A DNA stretch of 9,472 nucleotides, taken from assembly GCA_002392385.1 (NCBI GenBank), contig DGGX01000174.1, positions 2,312 through 11,783 of the forward strand, read 5' to 3'. Origin of the DNA: Lachnospiraceae bacterium UBA3863. GTDB taxonomy: Bacteria; Bacillota; Clostridia; Lachnospirales; Lachnospiraceae. The notes under the pieces are model-generated. The model did not search any database. It worked only from the letters and a program-made list of their open reading frames with translations, and was not told the origin of the DNA. This document shows positions 1-6,528 of the stretch, piece after piece. A program made the translations under genes and the position numbers. How positions within the stretch are numbered: the first letter of the stretch is position 1; each line of letters opens with the position of its first letter.

Positions 1-1205
1 ACGACATCCTGTGGATGGGCGCGGCGGCCGGCAATCTGTGCTGTATTCTCAACTGCATCAACAACAATGTGAAGTACGGAAATTATGAGGTGCTGGAGAA
101 CGGATACGGCATCAGCATGCGTGAGCTGGTGCTTTTTGCCGAGAGGACCTATCGGGGACAGGACGGGATGGACCCGCTGAAGAAAGCCATCTCCGTGCTC
201 ATGTTCAAGCTCGAGGGACAGCTGATCCTGCGGCATCCGGAATATGAGATGGAGGACCGCCTTCTGTTCGGCCGCATCAACTGGGAAGAGGGGACGGTGG
301 ACATCGACGGGGTGACCTATCCCATGAAGACAAGGGATTTCCCCACCGTAGACAGGAAGAATCCCTACCGGCTCAGCGAGGAGGAGGAGATGGTCATGAA
401 GGACCTGCGCCATGCCTTCATGCATTCCGTACGCCTGCGCCAGCACATCGATTTCCTGTATTCCCACGGCTCCATGTATCTGTGCGTCAACGAGAACCTG
501 CTCTACCACGGCTGCATCCCCCTGGACGAGGACGGCAACTTCGAGCGGGTCCTCTTCTGGGACGAGCCCGTGCAGGGCCGCGCCTACCTGGACGCGGTGG
601 ACGCCGCCGCCCGCAGGGCCTGGAGCTATCACGAGCCGGCCAGCGTGGATTTCATGTGGTACCTCTGGTCCGGTATGAAATCGCCCCTTTTCGGCCGTGT
701 CATCAAGACCTTCGAGCGCACCTACCTGACCGATGAGTCCACCTGGAAGGAGCCGCGCAATCCCTATTACAAGTACAACCGCGAGCGCCGGACCGCCCAG
801 ATGATCCTGCATGAATTCGGCCTGTATTCGGAGCGCAGTCATATCATCAACGGGCATACACCCGTCAATGTGAAGAAGGGCGAGTCCCCCATCCGCGCGG
901 ACGGCAAGCTCTATGTCATCGACGGCGGCTTCTGCCGTGCCTACCAGAAGACCACCGGCATCGCCGGCTATACCCTGATCTTCAACTCCCACGGCCTCAA
1001 GCTCAAGACCCACCAGCCCTTCGAGAGCCACCGCAAGGCCCTGGAGGAGTATCTGGACATCGATTCCCAGACCGAGATCGTGGAGGTGGAGGATCACCGG
1101 GTCATGGTGGCGGACACCGACGACGGCGTCCGCATCCGCGAGAAGATCGCGGACCTGCAGGACCTGCTGCAGGCCTACAGGAGCGGCCTCCTGCGCGAGA
1201 TGTGA
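1..1205 (+). CDS. fbp: Fructose-1,6-bisphosphatase class III, C-terminal part (5' end outside window)
   Basis: This enzyme hydrolyses fructose 1,6-bisphosphate to fructose 6-phosphate, the committed cytosolic step of gluconeogenesis. Class III is the Firmicutes form, built on a metallophosphoesterase core and unrelated to the class I enzyme. The frame is open from base 3 (first residues DILWMGAAAGN) to a TGA at 1203-1205, so about 400 residues are visible; the family is usually about 640-670 residues, and the N-terminal third is missing. Family marks seen are the WMGAAAGN segment, the INNNVKYGNYE segment just after it, and near the C-terminus the metallophosphatase-like INGHTPV motif followed by KLYVIDGGFCRAYQ and GIAGYTLIFNSHGL. 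The Met at base 15 is internal, not the true start. The gene converges on the XRE gene with only 3 bases between stop codons, and no terminator hairpin fits there. Identification is from remembered family motifs and is strong. Confidence 0.95.
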   Translation, partial: DILWMGAAAGNLCCILNCINNNVKYGNYEVLENGYGISMRELVLFAERTYRGQDGMDPLKKAISVLMFKLEGQLILRHPEYEMEDRLLFGRINWEEGTVDIDGVTYPMKTRDFPTVDRKNPYRLSEEEEMVMKDLRHAFMHSVRLRQHIDFLYSHGSMYLCVNENLLYHGCIPLDEDGNFERVLFWDEPVQGRAYLDAVDAAARRAWSYHEPASVDFMWYLWSGMKSPLFGRVIKTFERTYLTDESTWKEPRNPYYKYNRERRTAQMILHEFGLYSERSHIINGHTPVNVKKGESPIRADGKLYVIDGGFCRAYQKTTGIAGYTLIFNSHGLKLKTHQPFESHRKALEEYLDIDSQTEIVEVEDHRVMVADTDDGVRIREKIADLQDLLQAYRSGLLREM

Positions 1206-1208
1206 CGG

Positions 1209-1805
1209 TCATTTCTTGAGCAGTGTCTGGAGCAGGGTGCCCAGCATCTCATTGCCGGAGGAGCCTGTCTTTCCGGACAGGAGGGTGTTCAGGAGTTCTG
1301 TCGCGGCATTCTGCTGGGAGGAGCCCTGCCCAGATTCCTGGGAACCGGACATGAGTACCGGGATCAGTTCGAGAATATTGCCATTGCCCGAGAGCAGATT
1401 CATGGCGGCCTTTCTGGCGCCGGAATCTGCTTTCCTGTATGCCTGGACCAGCTTCTTCTCCGCGGCCGTGAGCGTCAGGCTGTCGGCGGCCTTCTTAGCA
1501 GAACCTGTCTTAGCAGAACCTGTCTTGGCGGAGCCGGTTTTGCCGGAGGACTTGCCGGAAGAGGTCTTGCCTGCCGCGGCGCCCGCGGAGGACTTGCCCG
1601 TGGCGGCCTCCAGGAGAGACTTCTGGGTCACGCCCAGGACCCGCGCCATCTGCCGCAGGACCTCCTGTGAGGGCTCCTTCTCCCCGCGTTCGATCTTGCT
1701 GAGATCAGACGCGGTGAGCCCGTCGACCCGGTCCGCCACGGCCGCCTGAGTGAGGCCCTTGTCCGTGCGGGCATTCTTCACCAGCTGTCCGAGTTTTTTG
1801 GACAT
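1209..1805 (-). CDS. XRE-family helix-turn-helix regulator with low-complexity linker
   Basis: A probable DNA-binding regulator of 198 residues. Residues about 5-60 form a Cro/C1-type helix-turn-helix; the core reads LTQAAVADRV, then ASDLSKIERGEKEPS, typical of this fold. Residues about 70-110 are a flexible linker of Lys, Gly, Ser, Ala and Thr that includes three copies of KTGSA. A short helical segment follows (LTAAEKKLVQAYRKA), of a kind often found after XRE domains, and then a C-terminal part rich in Leu, Gly, Ser and Gln with two related LLNTLLSG / LLQTLLKK stretches. The frame is open upstream to 1901, but I chose the ATG at 1803-1805: it has an AAAGGAG ribosome site about 8 bases away and a TATAAT promoter about 50 bases upstream, and the helix-turn-helix begins right after it. 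It is divergent from the kinase/regulator genes and might act on that promoter region. Its target is unknown. Confidence 0.88.
   Translation of the reverse strand: MSKKLGQLVKNARTDKGLTQAAVADRVDGLTASDLSKIERGEKEPSQEVLRQMARVLGVTQKSLLEAATGKSSAGAAAGKTSSGKSSGKTGSAKTGSAKTGSAKKAADSLTLTAAEKKLVQAYRKADSGARKAAMNLLSGNGNILELIPVLMSGSQESGQGSSQQNAATELLNTLLSGKTGSSGNEMLGTLLQTLLKK
1494..1538. repeat. 15-bp coding tandem repeat (three copies) in the XRE linker
   Basis: Two perfect adjacent copies of CTTAGCAGAACCTGT lie at 1494-1508 and 1509-1523, followed by a diverged third copy, CTTGGCGGAGCCGGT, at 1524-1538. On the minus strand they encode consecutive KTGSA-type units. The 15-base period keeps the frame, so slippage would change linker length without breaking the protein. 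The identity of the first two copies suggests a fairly recent duplication. Confidence 0.85.
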
Positions 1806-1851
1806 AGTGCAGCTCCTTTCATAGGTGAGTGAACGATCCGTATCTCCATCC

Positions 1852-1878
1852 ATTATACCGAAAAGCTCCCCGTGGAAA
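1852..1878 (-). promoter_or_regulatory. Sigma-A-type promoter of the XRE gene
   Basis: On the minus strand a perfect TATAAT (plus-strand bases 1852-1857) is preceded at 15 bases by TTTCCA (1873-1878), which matches four of six consensus -35 bases. The start site would fall near 1845, giving a leader of about 40 bases that contains the AAAGGAG ribosome site. The -10 is convincing; the -35 is weak and its spacing short, so a factor might assist. Confidence 0.6.
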
Positions 1879-1885
1879 AAGGCTT

Positions 1886-1995
1886 CAGAATATAGTATCA
1901 TTTAAAGAGTATCCCGCTCAGGGGGCGGATGCCCCCGGCGCAGAAGAGACAGAAACGGAGAGAGAGCGGCGCCCTCGGGCGCTGACGGTGACGCT
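1886..1995 (+). promoter_or_regulatory. Putative leader of the two-component operon: AT-rich patch plus two hairpins
   Basis: An AT-rich patch at about 1886-1911 stands out from the GC-rich surroundings and holds a possible -10, TATAGT, at 1891-1896, without a recognisable -35 at normal spacing. Downstream are two perfect GC-rich hairpins: GGGGGC/GCCCCC with a GGAT loop (1921-1936), and GCGCC/GGCGC with a CTCG loop (1969-1982). The second ends a few bases before the only ribosome-site-like sequence, GGTGA at 1987-1991. Neither hairpin has a T-tract. The hairpins are seen directly; the promoter and any regulatory role are inferred. Confidence 0.35.
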
Positions 1996-3486
1996 ATGAC
2001 ATTCCGACACAGGATGGCGATCGCATTCTCCATCATGCTGATCGTGCCCGCGGTCCTTTTTGCCGCGGCCTTCAGGATGATCGGAGATTTCATCAGCCAG
2101 ACAGAAGAACCCAAGGGGATCGATAAGTACACGATGCAGTCCGGGCCCGCCCGCAACGACGAGGCACTGGACGCTCTCGTCCTGCAGGTCCGCACGGAGC
2201 TGGCGGACGGAAGCGGCAGCGCGGAGGATACCGGTTACCTGGATGACCTGTCCGGCCGGGCCGGCCAGCTGCGCTCCATGCTGATCGTGCGCCGCGGGGA
2301 CACTCTCTACTATCCCGGAGAGGATGCCGGCGGGGAGGAGCTCCTGCCCTACCTGCCCGCCTATACCGGGGAGGAGAGTACGGCCCCCTATTACAGCAAT
2401 TCCCTGGAGCAGATGATCAGACAGGTGGATTTCACCTTCGCCGACGGGGAGGAGGGAAGCCTCTTCATCCTGACCCGCGCGGTGGTCCTGGTCCACCGGC
2501 GCTTCCTCTTCTTCATGATGACGGCCATGGTCCTGATCCTGATCCTGACGGCCCTCTTTCTGACCAGCTGGCTGGAGGGGAGCTTCTTCGGCCCCATAGG
2601 CAAGCTCAACACAGCCATGAACAACATCCGGGACGGCAACCTGGAGTACATGCTGCAGACGGACGAGCAGGGAGAGATCGGGGAGCTCTACCGCAATTAT
2701 GAGGACATGCGGCTGCGGCTCAAGGAGTCCGCGGATGAGAAGCTGGAGCGGGAGAAGCAGAACCGGGAGCTGATCAGCAACATCTCCCACGACCTCAAGA
2801 CCCCCATCACCTCCATCAAGGGCTATGTGGAGGGCCTGATCGACGGGGTGGCCAATACTCCCGAGAAGCAGGACAAGTACATCCGCACCATCTACAACAA
2901 GGCCAACGATATGGACCGCCTGATCAACGAGCTGACCCTCTACTCCAGGATCGACAGCGAGCGTGTCCCCTATAATTTCCGCAAGCTCAACGTCTCCGAC
3001 TATTTCGGCGACTGCGTGGAGGAGATCGGCATGGATCTGGAATCCCGCGGCATCGGACTGGACTACGCCAGCCTGGTCGCGCCGGACACCCTGATCGTGG
3101 CGGACCCCGAGCAGATGAAGCGGGTCATCAACAATATCGTCGGCAACAGCGTCAAGTACATGGATCCCAATAAGCCCAAGGGCAAGATCGAGATCCGGAT
3201 CCTGGACGAGTCGGACAGCGTCCGCATCGAGATCGAGGACAACGGCGTGGGGATTGCCCAGAAGGACCTGCCCAATATCTTCGACAGATTCTATCGGACG
3301 GACGCCTCCCGCAATTCCGCTCAGGGCGGCAGCGGGATCGGCCTCTCCATCGTCAGGAAGATCGTGGAGGACCACGGGGGCTATATCTGGGCCACCAGCC
3401 GGGAAGGCAAGGGCACCTGCATGCACATGGTGATCCGTAAATATACGGATGCCGGCGGCAGGAGCGTAGACATAGAAGCATCATAA
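1996..3486 (+). CDS. Membrane sensor histidine kinase
   Basis: A 496-residue sensor kinase of a two-component system. Layout: membrane segment at about 7-26; an extracytoplasmic sensor region at about 30-168 with no family I recognise; a second membrane segment at about 170-190; a HAMP linker at about 192-245; a HisKA domain with phospho-accepting His265 in SHDLKTPITS; and a HATPase_c domain. The latter has the N-box around Asn380-Asn384 (NNIVGNSVKY), the G1 box DNGVGI at 415-420, an F-box (IFDRFYR) and the G2 box GGSGIGLSIV from 444. All key residues are present, so it should be active. ATG 1996 is the first possible start in the open frame; its ribosome site is weak (GGTGA, 4 bases away) and sits just after a hairpin. 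The cognate regulator follows after 18 bases. Kinase-before-regulator order is less common than the reverse. The sensed signal cannot be told from sequence. Confidence 0.95.
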   Translation: MTFRHRMAIAFSIMLIVPAVLFAAAFRMIGDFISQTEEPKGIDKYTMQSGPARNDEALDALVLQVRTELADGSGSAEDTGYLDDLSGRAGQLRSMLIVRRGDTLYYPGEDAGGEELLPYLPAYTGEESTAPYYSNSLEQMIRQVDFTFADGEEGSLFILTRAVVLVHRRFLFFMMTAMVLILILTALFLTSWLEGSFFGPIGKLNTAMNNIRDGNLEYMLQTDEQGEIGELYRNYEDMRLRLKESADEKLEREKQNRELISNISHDLKTPITSIKGYVEGLIDGVANTPEKQDKYIRTIYNKANDMDRLINELTLYSRIDSERVPYNFRKLNVSDYFGDCVEEIGMDLESRGIGLDYASLVAPDTLIVADPEQMKRVINNIVGNSVKYMDPNKPKGKIEIRILDESDSVRIEIEDNGVGIAQKDLPNIFDRFYRTDASRNSAQGGSGIGLSIVRKIVEDHGGYIWATSREGKGTCMHMVIRKYTDAGGRSVDIEAS

Positions 3487-3504
3487 CTACGGAGGAAGAG
3501 AACT

Positions 3505-4194
3505 ATGAGCAAGATCCTGATTGTTGAGGATGAAGAGGCCATCGCCGATCTGGAGAAGGACTATCTGGAGCTGAGCGGATTTGAAGTGGAGACCACGCCC
3601 CGGGGAGACCAGGGCCTGCAGATGGCCCTGAAGAATGATTATGACCTGGTCATTCTGGACCTGATGCTGCCCGGCACCGACGGCTTTGAGGTCTGCAGGC
3701 GCATCCGCGAGAAGAAGAATATCCCGATCCTCATGGTATCCGCCAAGAAGGACGACATCGACAAGATCCGCGGCCTGGGCCTGGGCGCGGACGACTATAT
3801 GACCAAACCTTTCAGCCCCAGCGAGCTGGTGGCCAGGGTCAAGGCCCACATGGCCCGCTATGAGCGCCTGGTCGGCGCCGGACAGAAGGAGAACGATATC
3901 ATCGAGATCCGCGGTCTGAAGATCGACAAGACCGCCCGCCGCGTCTACATCAACGGAGAGGAGAAGAATTTCACCACCAAGGAGTTCGACCTTCTCACCT
4001 TCCTGGCGGAGAACCCCAACCATGTCTTCTCCAAGGACGAGCTCTTCCGCCGCATCTGGAACATGGACAGCGTGGGCGACATCGCCACCGTCACCGTCCA
4101 CATCAAGAAGATCCGGGAGAAGATCGAGTACAACACCTCCAAGCCCCAGTACATTGAGACCATCTGGGGCGTGGGCTACCGCTTCAAGATCTGA
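3505..4194 (+). CDS. OmpR/PhoB-type response regulator
   Basis: A 229-residue response regulator and the partner of the kinase immediately upstream. The receiver domain (about 2-115) has the acidic pair Glu8/Asp9, phospho-accepting Asp52 (VILDLMLPGTDG), the switch residue Ser79 and conserved Lys101 in KPF. The C-terminal winged helix (about 130-227) carries the usual TTKEFDLLTFLAENP segment, the recognition helix region TVTVHIKKIREKI and the closing IWGVGYRF. Length and domains are standard, so phosphorylation should control DNA binding. GGAGG at 3491-3495 is a strong ribosome site 9 bases before the ATG. The pair is probably transcribed together and may control its own leader region as well as other genes; the targets are unknown. 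Confidence 0.96.
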   Translation: MSKILIVEDEEAIADLEKDYLELSGFEVETTPRGDQGLQMALKNDYDLVILDLMLPGTDGFEVCRRIREKKNIPILMVSAKKDDIDKIRGLGLGADDYMTKPFSPSELVARVKAHMARYERLVGAGQKENDIIEIRGLKIDKTARRVYINGEEKNFTTKEFDLLTFLAENPNHVFSKDELFRRIWNMDSVGDIATVTVHIKKIREKIEYNTSKPQYIETIWGVGYRFKI

Positions 4195-4230
4195 CAGGCC
4201 CCTGGGGCGCCTTAAGAGAAGGGAGACAGG

Positions 4231-4950
4231 ATGCGTCTGGACCGTCTGCTCTCGGAGAACGGCTGCGGGACCCGAAGCGAGATCAAAAAAGAACTGAAGA
4301 AAGGCGCGGCCTGTGTGAACGGCGTCCCGGTCAGGGACGGGAGCACCCAGGTGCCGGAGGGCGCCTCCGTGACCTGGCACGGGGAGGAGATCGCCGGGGA
4401 AGCCCTCGTCTATTACATGCTCAATAAACCGGCCGGCGTGATCACAGCTACCCGGGATCCCCGGCAGAAGACCGTCATGGACCTGCTGCCGCCCAGGCGC
4501 AGGAAGGACCTGTATCCGGTGGGGCGGCTGGACCGGGATACGGAGGGCCTTCTCCTGATCACCAACGACGGCCCCCTGGGCCACCGACTGCTGGCACCGG
4601 GCAGGCATGTGGACAAGGTCTATGAGGCCCGTGTCCGCGGGGCCGTGTCGGAGAGGGAGGTCCTCCTCTTCCGCGAGGGCCTGGCCATCGACGACGCGGA
4701 CGGCGCCTTTACGGCCCGGCCGGCAGACCTGGAGATACTCGGCCGGGAAGAGGACCTGTCCCGGGTCCGCGTGACGATCCGGGAGGGCAAGTATCACCAG
4801 GTCAAAAGAATGTTTGCCGCTCTTGGCATGGAAGTGGTATATTTGAAACGCATATCTATGGGACCGATCGTGCTGGACGCGCAGCTGGCGCCGGGGGAGG
4901 GCAGACAGCTGACGGAAGAAGAGATCACGGCGCTGAAAGCACAGGGATGA
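4231..4950 (+). CDS. rsuA: 16S rRNA pseudouridine synthase (RsuA type)
   Basis: A 239-residue enzyme that isomerises one uridine of small-subunit rRNA to pseudouridine (U516 in E. coli numbering). An N-terminal S4 RNA-binding domain (about 1-58, starting MRLDRLL) is followed by the synthase fold: YYMLNKPAGV at 61-70, then the catalytic motif GRLDRDTEGLLL with Asp101 as nucleophile, and EGKYHQVKRMFAALG, which is nearly identical to E. coli RsuA as I recall it. The ending, LAPGEGRQLTEEEI, also matches RsuA, so I prefer it over RluB/RluE. GGGAGA at 4221-4226 is the ribosome site. It starts 36 bases after the response regulator with no clear terminator between, so it is probably read from the same transcript, though its job is unrelated to signalling. 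Confidence 0.92.
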   Translation: MRLDRLLSENGCGTRSEIKKELKKGAACVNGVPVRDGSTQVPEGASVTWHGEEIAGEALVYYMLNKPAGVITATRDPRQKTVMDLLPPRRRKDLYPVGRLDRDTEGLLLITNDGPLGHRLLAPGRHVDKVYEARVRGAVSEREVLLFREGLAIDDADGAFTARPADLEILGREEDLSRVRVTIREGKYHQVKRMFAALGMEVVYLKRISMGPIVLDAQLAPGEGRQLTEEEITALKAQG

Positions 4951-5002
4951 AAAAGTGTGGACTACGGACTGGACCGGGGGAGAAGACCGGGAGGGACGGA
5001 AG

Positions 5003-6205
5003 GTGAAAAAAGAATGGCTGATGACGCTGCCGGCGATCCTGATCGTGATCGTGATCATCGCGGTGTGGAGCCGGATCGGCAATGACGCGGCGCAGGGACC
5101 GGACCAGCAGTCCGGAACTGTCTCAGAAGCAGAAACAGAGCAGACAGAACAGACAACAGAAGAGACAGAACAGACAACAGGGACAGAAACAACCCAGGAA
5201 GAAACGACGGCGGAGGCATCCACAGAAGAGCCGGCCGCTCCGGAGACGGAGACAGACACCTCCGCCGCTCCGGAGACACCCGGAGACCAGACTGAGCAGG
5301 GCGCGTCAATACGCGCAGGCCTCATTCCTTCCGTCAGCATCGCCTTCCGGCTGCTGACAGAGGACGGCAAGGACCAGGAGAATCCGGAACTGATCCTGGG
5401 CGTCTACCGCCCGGCACAGGATGGCGGGAATATAGAGCTGAAGATCCTGAAAGACGGCGCCTTCCTGCAGACCCTGGAGGACCCGGCCCTTCCGGATGCC
5501 TACAGCGGAATGCGGTTCGACGCGGTGACGGACGTGCGGGCAGAGGATACCAACGGCGACGGCTATACCGATCTGCGGATCCGCTGCAGCTACGTGGGCG
5601 CCGGTGATAACCGGGGACAGAGTCTGACAAGAGAGAGAGTCTATCTGGGCGCGGAAGGCCCGGTCTATACCCTTGAGCGGGATCCGGCAGTGGACGTCGT
5701 CTACGCGGACTGGAAGGAAGCCTATGCTGCCTACATCCGGAGCGACGCGGCGGCGGATTACGACGGATTCGTTCTGTTCTATCTGAATGAGGACAATATC
5801 CCGGAGATGGCGGCCGCGGACACGACCGGAGAGAGAGGACTGTCTGTCCTCTTCTATCGGGACGGGAGATGGGTCGAGAAACGGTTCCTCCGCCAGACAG
5901 TCTACTATCTGGAGAAGGAGAACCTGCTCTGTGACTCCTCCGGCATCATGGACCGCTTCTACGATACGGTCTACAGCATTTCCGGCGGACGTCTGAACAC
6001 GGTGGCGGAGGGCACCTACGGCCTTCCCGACGACGCGCCGGCCGGTGCCGGAGAAGAGAGCTATACCTATGTCTGGAGCGGCGCGGAGGTCTCCGCGGCC
6101 GGATACAGGGACGGCCTGGCTTTCCTTTTTGACAAGGGAAGGGCCCATGCCTGCACAGAGGGTATGGTGAGCGGGGAGGACCTGCTGACAGACCTGCAGC
6201 AGTAA
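5003..6205 (+). CDS. Membrane-anchored extracellular protein of unknown function
   Basis: A 400-residue protein. I chose the GTG at 5003 over an in-frame GTG at 4955, because GGGAGGG at 4989-4995 is well spaced and the product then begins with KKEWLM directly before a membrane segment (about 6-22), a normal N-terminal anchor. There is no lipobox Cys. A Thr/Glu/Gln-rich spacer follows (about 37-102), then a folded region. Around residue 182 lies a DxNxDGxxD loop (Asp182, Asn184, Asp186, Gly187, Asp190), like calcium-binding EF-hand or dockerin loops. A second, degenerate relative, YLNEDNIPEM, lies further on after a YDGFVLF stretch; similar paired motifs occur in many clostridial surface proteins. 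I infer that the protein sits outside the membrane and may bind calcium. I recognise no enzyme domain. It follows rsuA closely and could share its transcript. Confidence 0.85.
   Translation: MKKEWLMTLPAILIVIVIIAVWSRIGNDAAQGPDQQSGTVSEAETEQTEQTTEETEQTTGTETTQEETTAEASTEEPAAPETETDTSAAPETPGDQTEQGASIRAGLIPSVSIAFRLLTEDGKDQENPELILGVYRPAQDGGNIELKILKDGAFLQTLEDPALPDAYSGMRFDAVTDVRAEDTNGDGYTDLRIRCSYVGAGDNRGQSLTRERVYLGAEGPVYTLERDPAVDVVYADWKEAYAAYIRSDAAADYDGFVLFYLNEDNIPEMAAADTTGERGLSVLFYRDGRWVEKRFLRQTVYYLEKENLLCDSSGIMDRFYDTVYSISGGRLNTVAEGTYGLPDDAPAGAGEESYTYVWSGAEVSAAGYRDGLAFLFDKGRAHACTEGMVSGEDLLTDLQQ
5142..5277. repeat. Short in-frame repeats encoding the Thr/Glu/Gln spacer
   Basis: An 18-base unit, AGACAGAACAGACAACAG, occurs at 5142-5159 and again at 5163-5180 (21-base period, encoding TEQTT units). 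A 14-base unit, GCCGCTCCGGAGAC, occurs at 5234-5247 and 5264-5277 (30-base period, encoding AAPET). Both periods are multiples of three, so copy changes would alter spacer length in frame. Confidence 0.8.
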
Positions 6206-6207
6206 GT

Positions 6208-6240
6208 CCCGCCCGCGGCGGGGCGGAGGCTCAGGCCTCC
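6208..6240. terminator. Two GC-rich hairpins between convergent stop codons
   Basis: CCCGCC/GGCGGG with a 3-base loop lies at 6208-6222, 2 bases after the stop of the membrane-anchored protein gene. GGAGGC/GCCTCC with a TCAG loop lies at 6225-6240 and contains the stop codon of the opposing small gene. Neither is followed by a T-tract on either strand, so they are not textbook intrinsic terminators. They could slow polymerase or protect 3' ends. The pairing is seen; the function is inferred. Confidence 0.35.
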
Positions 6241-6482
6241 ACGATGAGATAGCGCCCGCCGCCGACATCGAAGACCTCGGCGGCCTCGAGGACATCGCCC
6301 TCCACGTCGGCGCCGACCTCGTCGAAATACTGACGGACCTGCTTCCTGCCGGTCACCACCTGAGCAAAGCAGTCCTCGAGAAATTCTCTGGCCTCCTGCG
6401 GTGTAGCGGTCACGGGCTCCGGGAACAGCTGCAGCTGGTCTCTGAGAAAACATGCCACGACCTTGTCGTCATAATTTTCCAT
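6231..6482 (-). CDS. Small acidic conserved-looking protein of unknown function
   Basis: An 83-residue soluble protein starting MENYDDKVVACFLRDQ and ending DVGGGRYLIVEA. The start is firm: an AAAGGAG ribosome site lies about 6 bases before the ATG at 6480-6482. The composition is acidic, with a predicted helix-rich first half (TPQEAREFLEDCFAQVV) and a short strand-like end. It has no signal peptide, membrane segment, or metal or nucleotide motif. The shape resembles small proteins I have seen in Lachnospiraceae genomes, sometimes carrying loose automatic labels, but I cannot assign a function. It is divergent from deoC, and the 69-base gap holds a perfect dyad. A longer open frame runs upstream through deoC but is only its shadow. 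Confidence 0.8.
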   Translation of the reverse strand: MENYDDKVVACFLRDQLQLFPEPVTATPQEAREFLEDCFAQVVTGRKQVRQYFDEVGADVEGDVLEAAEVFDVGGGRYLIVEA

Positions 6483-6497
6483 ATAGACTCCTTTCAG

Positions 6498-6520
6498 AGG
6501 ACAGGGCACGGTCCTGTCCT
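6498..6520. promoter_or_regulatory. Perfect inverted repeat, operator-like or leader hairpin
   Basis: AGGACAGG and CCTGTCCT form a perfect 8-base dyad with a 7-base centre (GCACGGT) in the gap between the small minus-strand gene and deoC. Its size and position suit a repressor-binding site acting on both genes, or a hairpin in the small gene's leader just before its ribosome site. There is no T-tract on either side, so it is not a standard terminator. The symmetry is certain; the role is inferred. Confidence 0.5.
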
Positions 6521-6528
6521 TCAACATC

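Noticed and set aside
1494..1538. The 15-bp repeats as a CRISPR array or protein-binding iterons.
   Set aside because: The units are directly adjacent with no spacers, lie inside a coding region and translate in frame to a linker.
1806..1901. An N-terminal extension of the XRE protein by 32 residues.
   Set aside because: The extension would cover the TATAAT promoter and the AAAGGAG ribosome site of the shorter, better-supported start at 1805.
1918..3426. A 502-codon open frame on the minus strand opposite the sensor kinase.
   Set aside because: Its composition is dominated by Asp, Val, Gly, Leu and His, as expected for the reverse of a GC-rich gene. It has no motif, and the plus strand carries a complete kinase. 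It is a shadow frame.
4195..4215. A bulged AGGC-CCC/GGG-C-GCCT hairpin after the response regulator, as a terminator.
   Set aside because: The stem has a bulge, almost no loop and no T-tract. It overlaps the short run-up to the rsuA ribosome site, so read-through is more likely.
4955..5002. The longer N-terminus for the membrane-anchored protein, from the GTG at 4955.
   Set aside because: It has no good ribosome site and would put 16 extra polar and acidic residues before the anchor. The GTG at 5003 has a well-placed GGGAGGG.
3487..5370. A 627-codon open frame on the minus strand opposite the regulator, rsuA and the start of the membrane protein.
   Set aside because: It spans three well-supported genes on the other strand, with no domain and a biased composition, so it is a codon-bias shadow.
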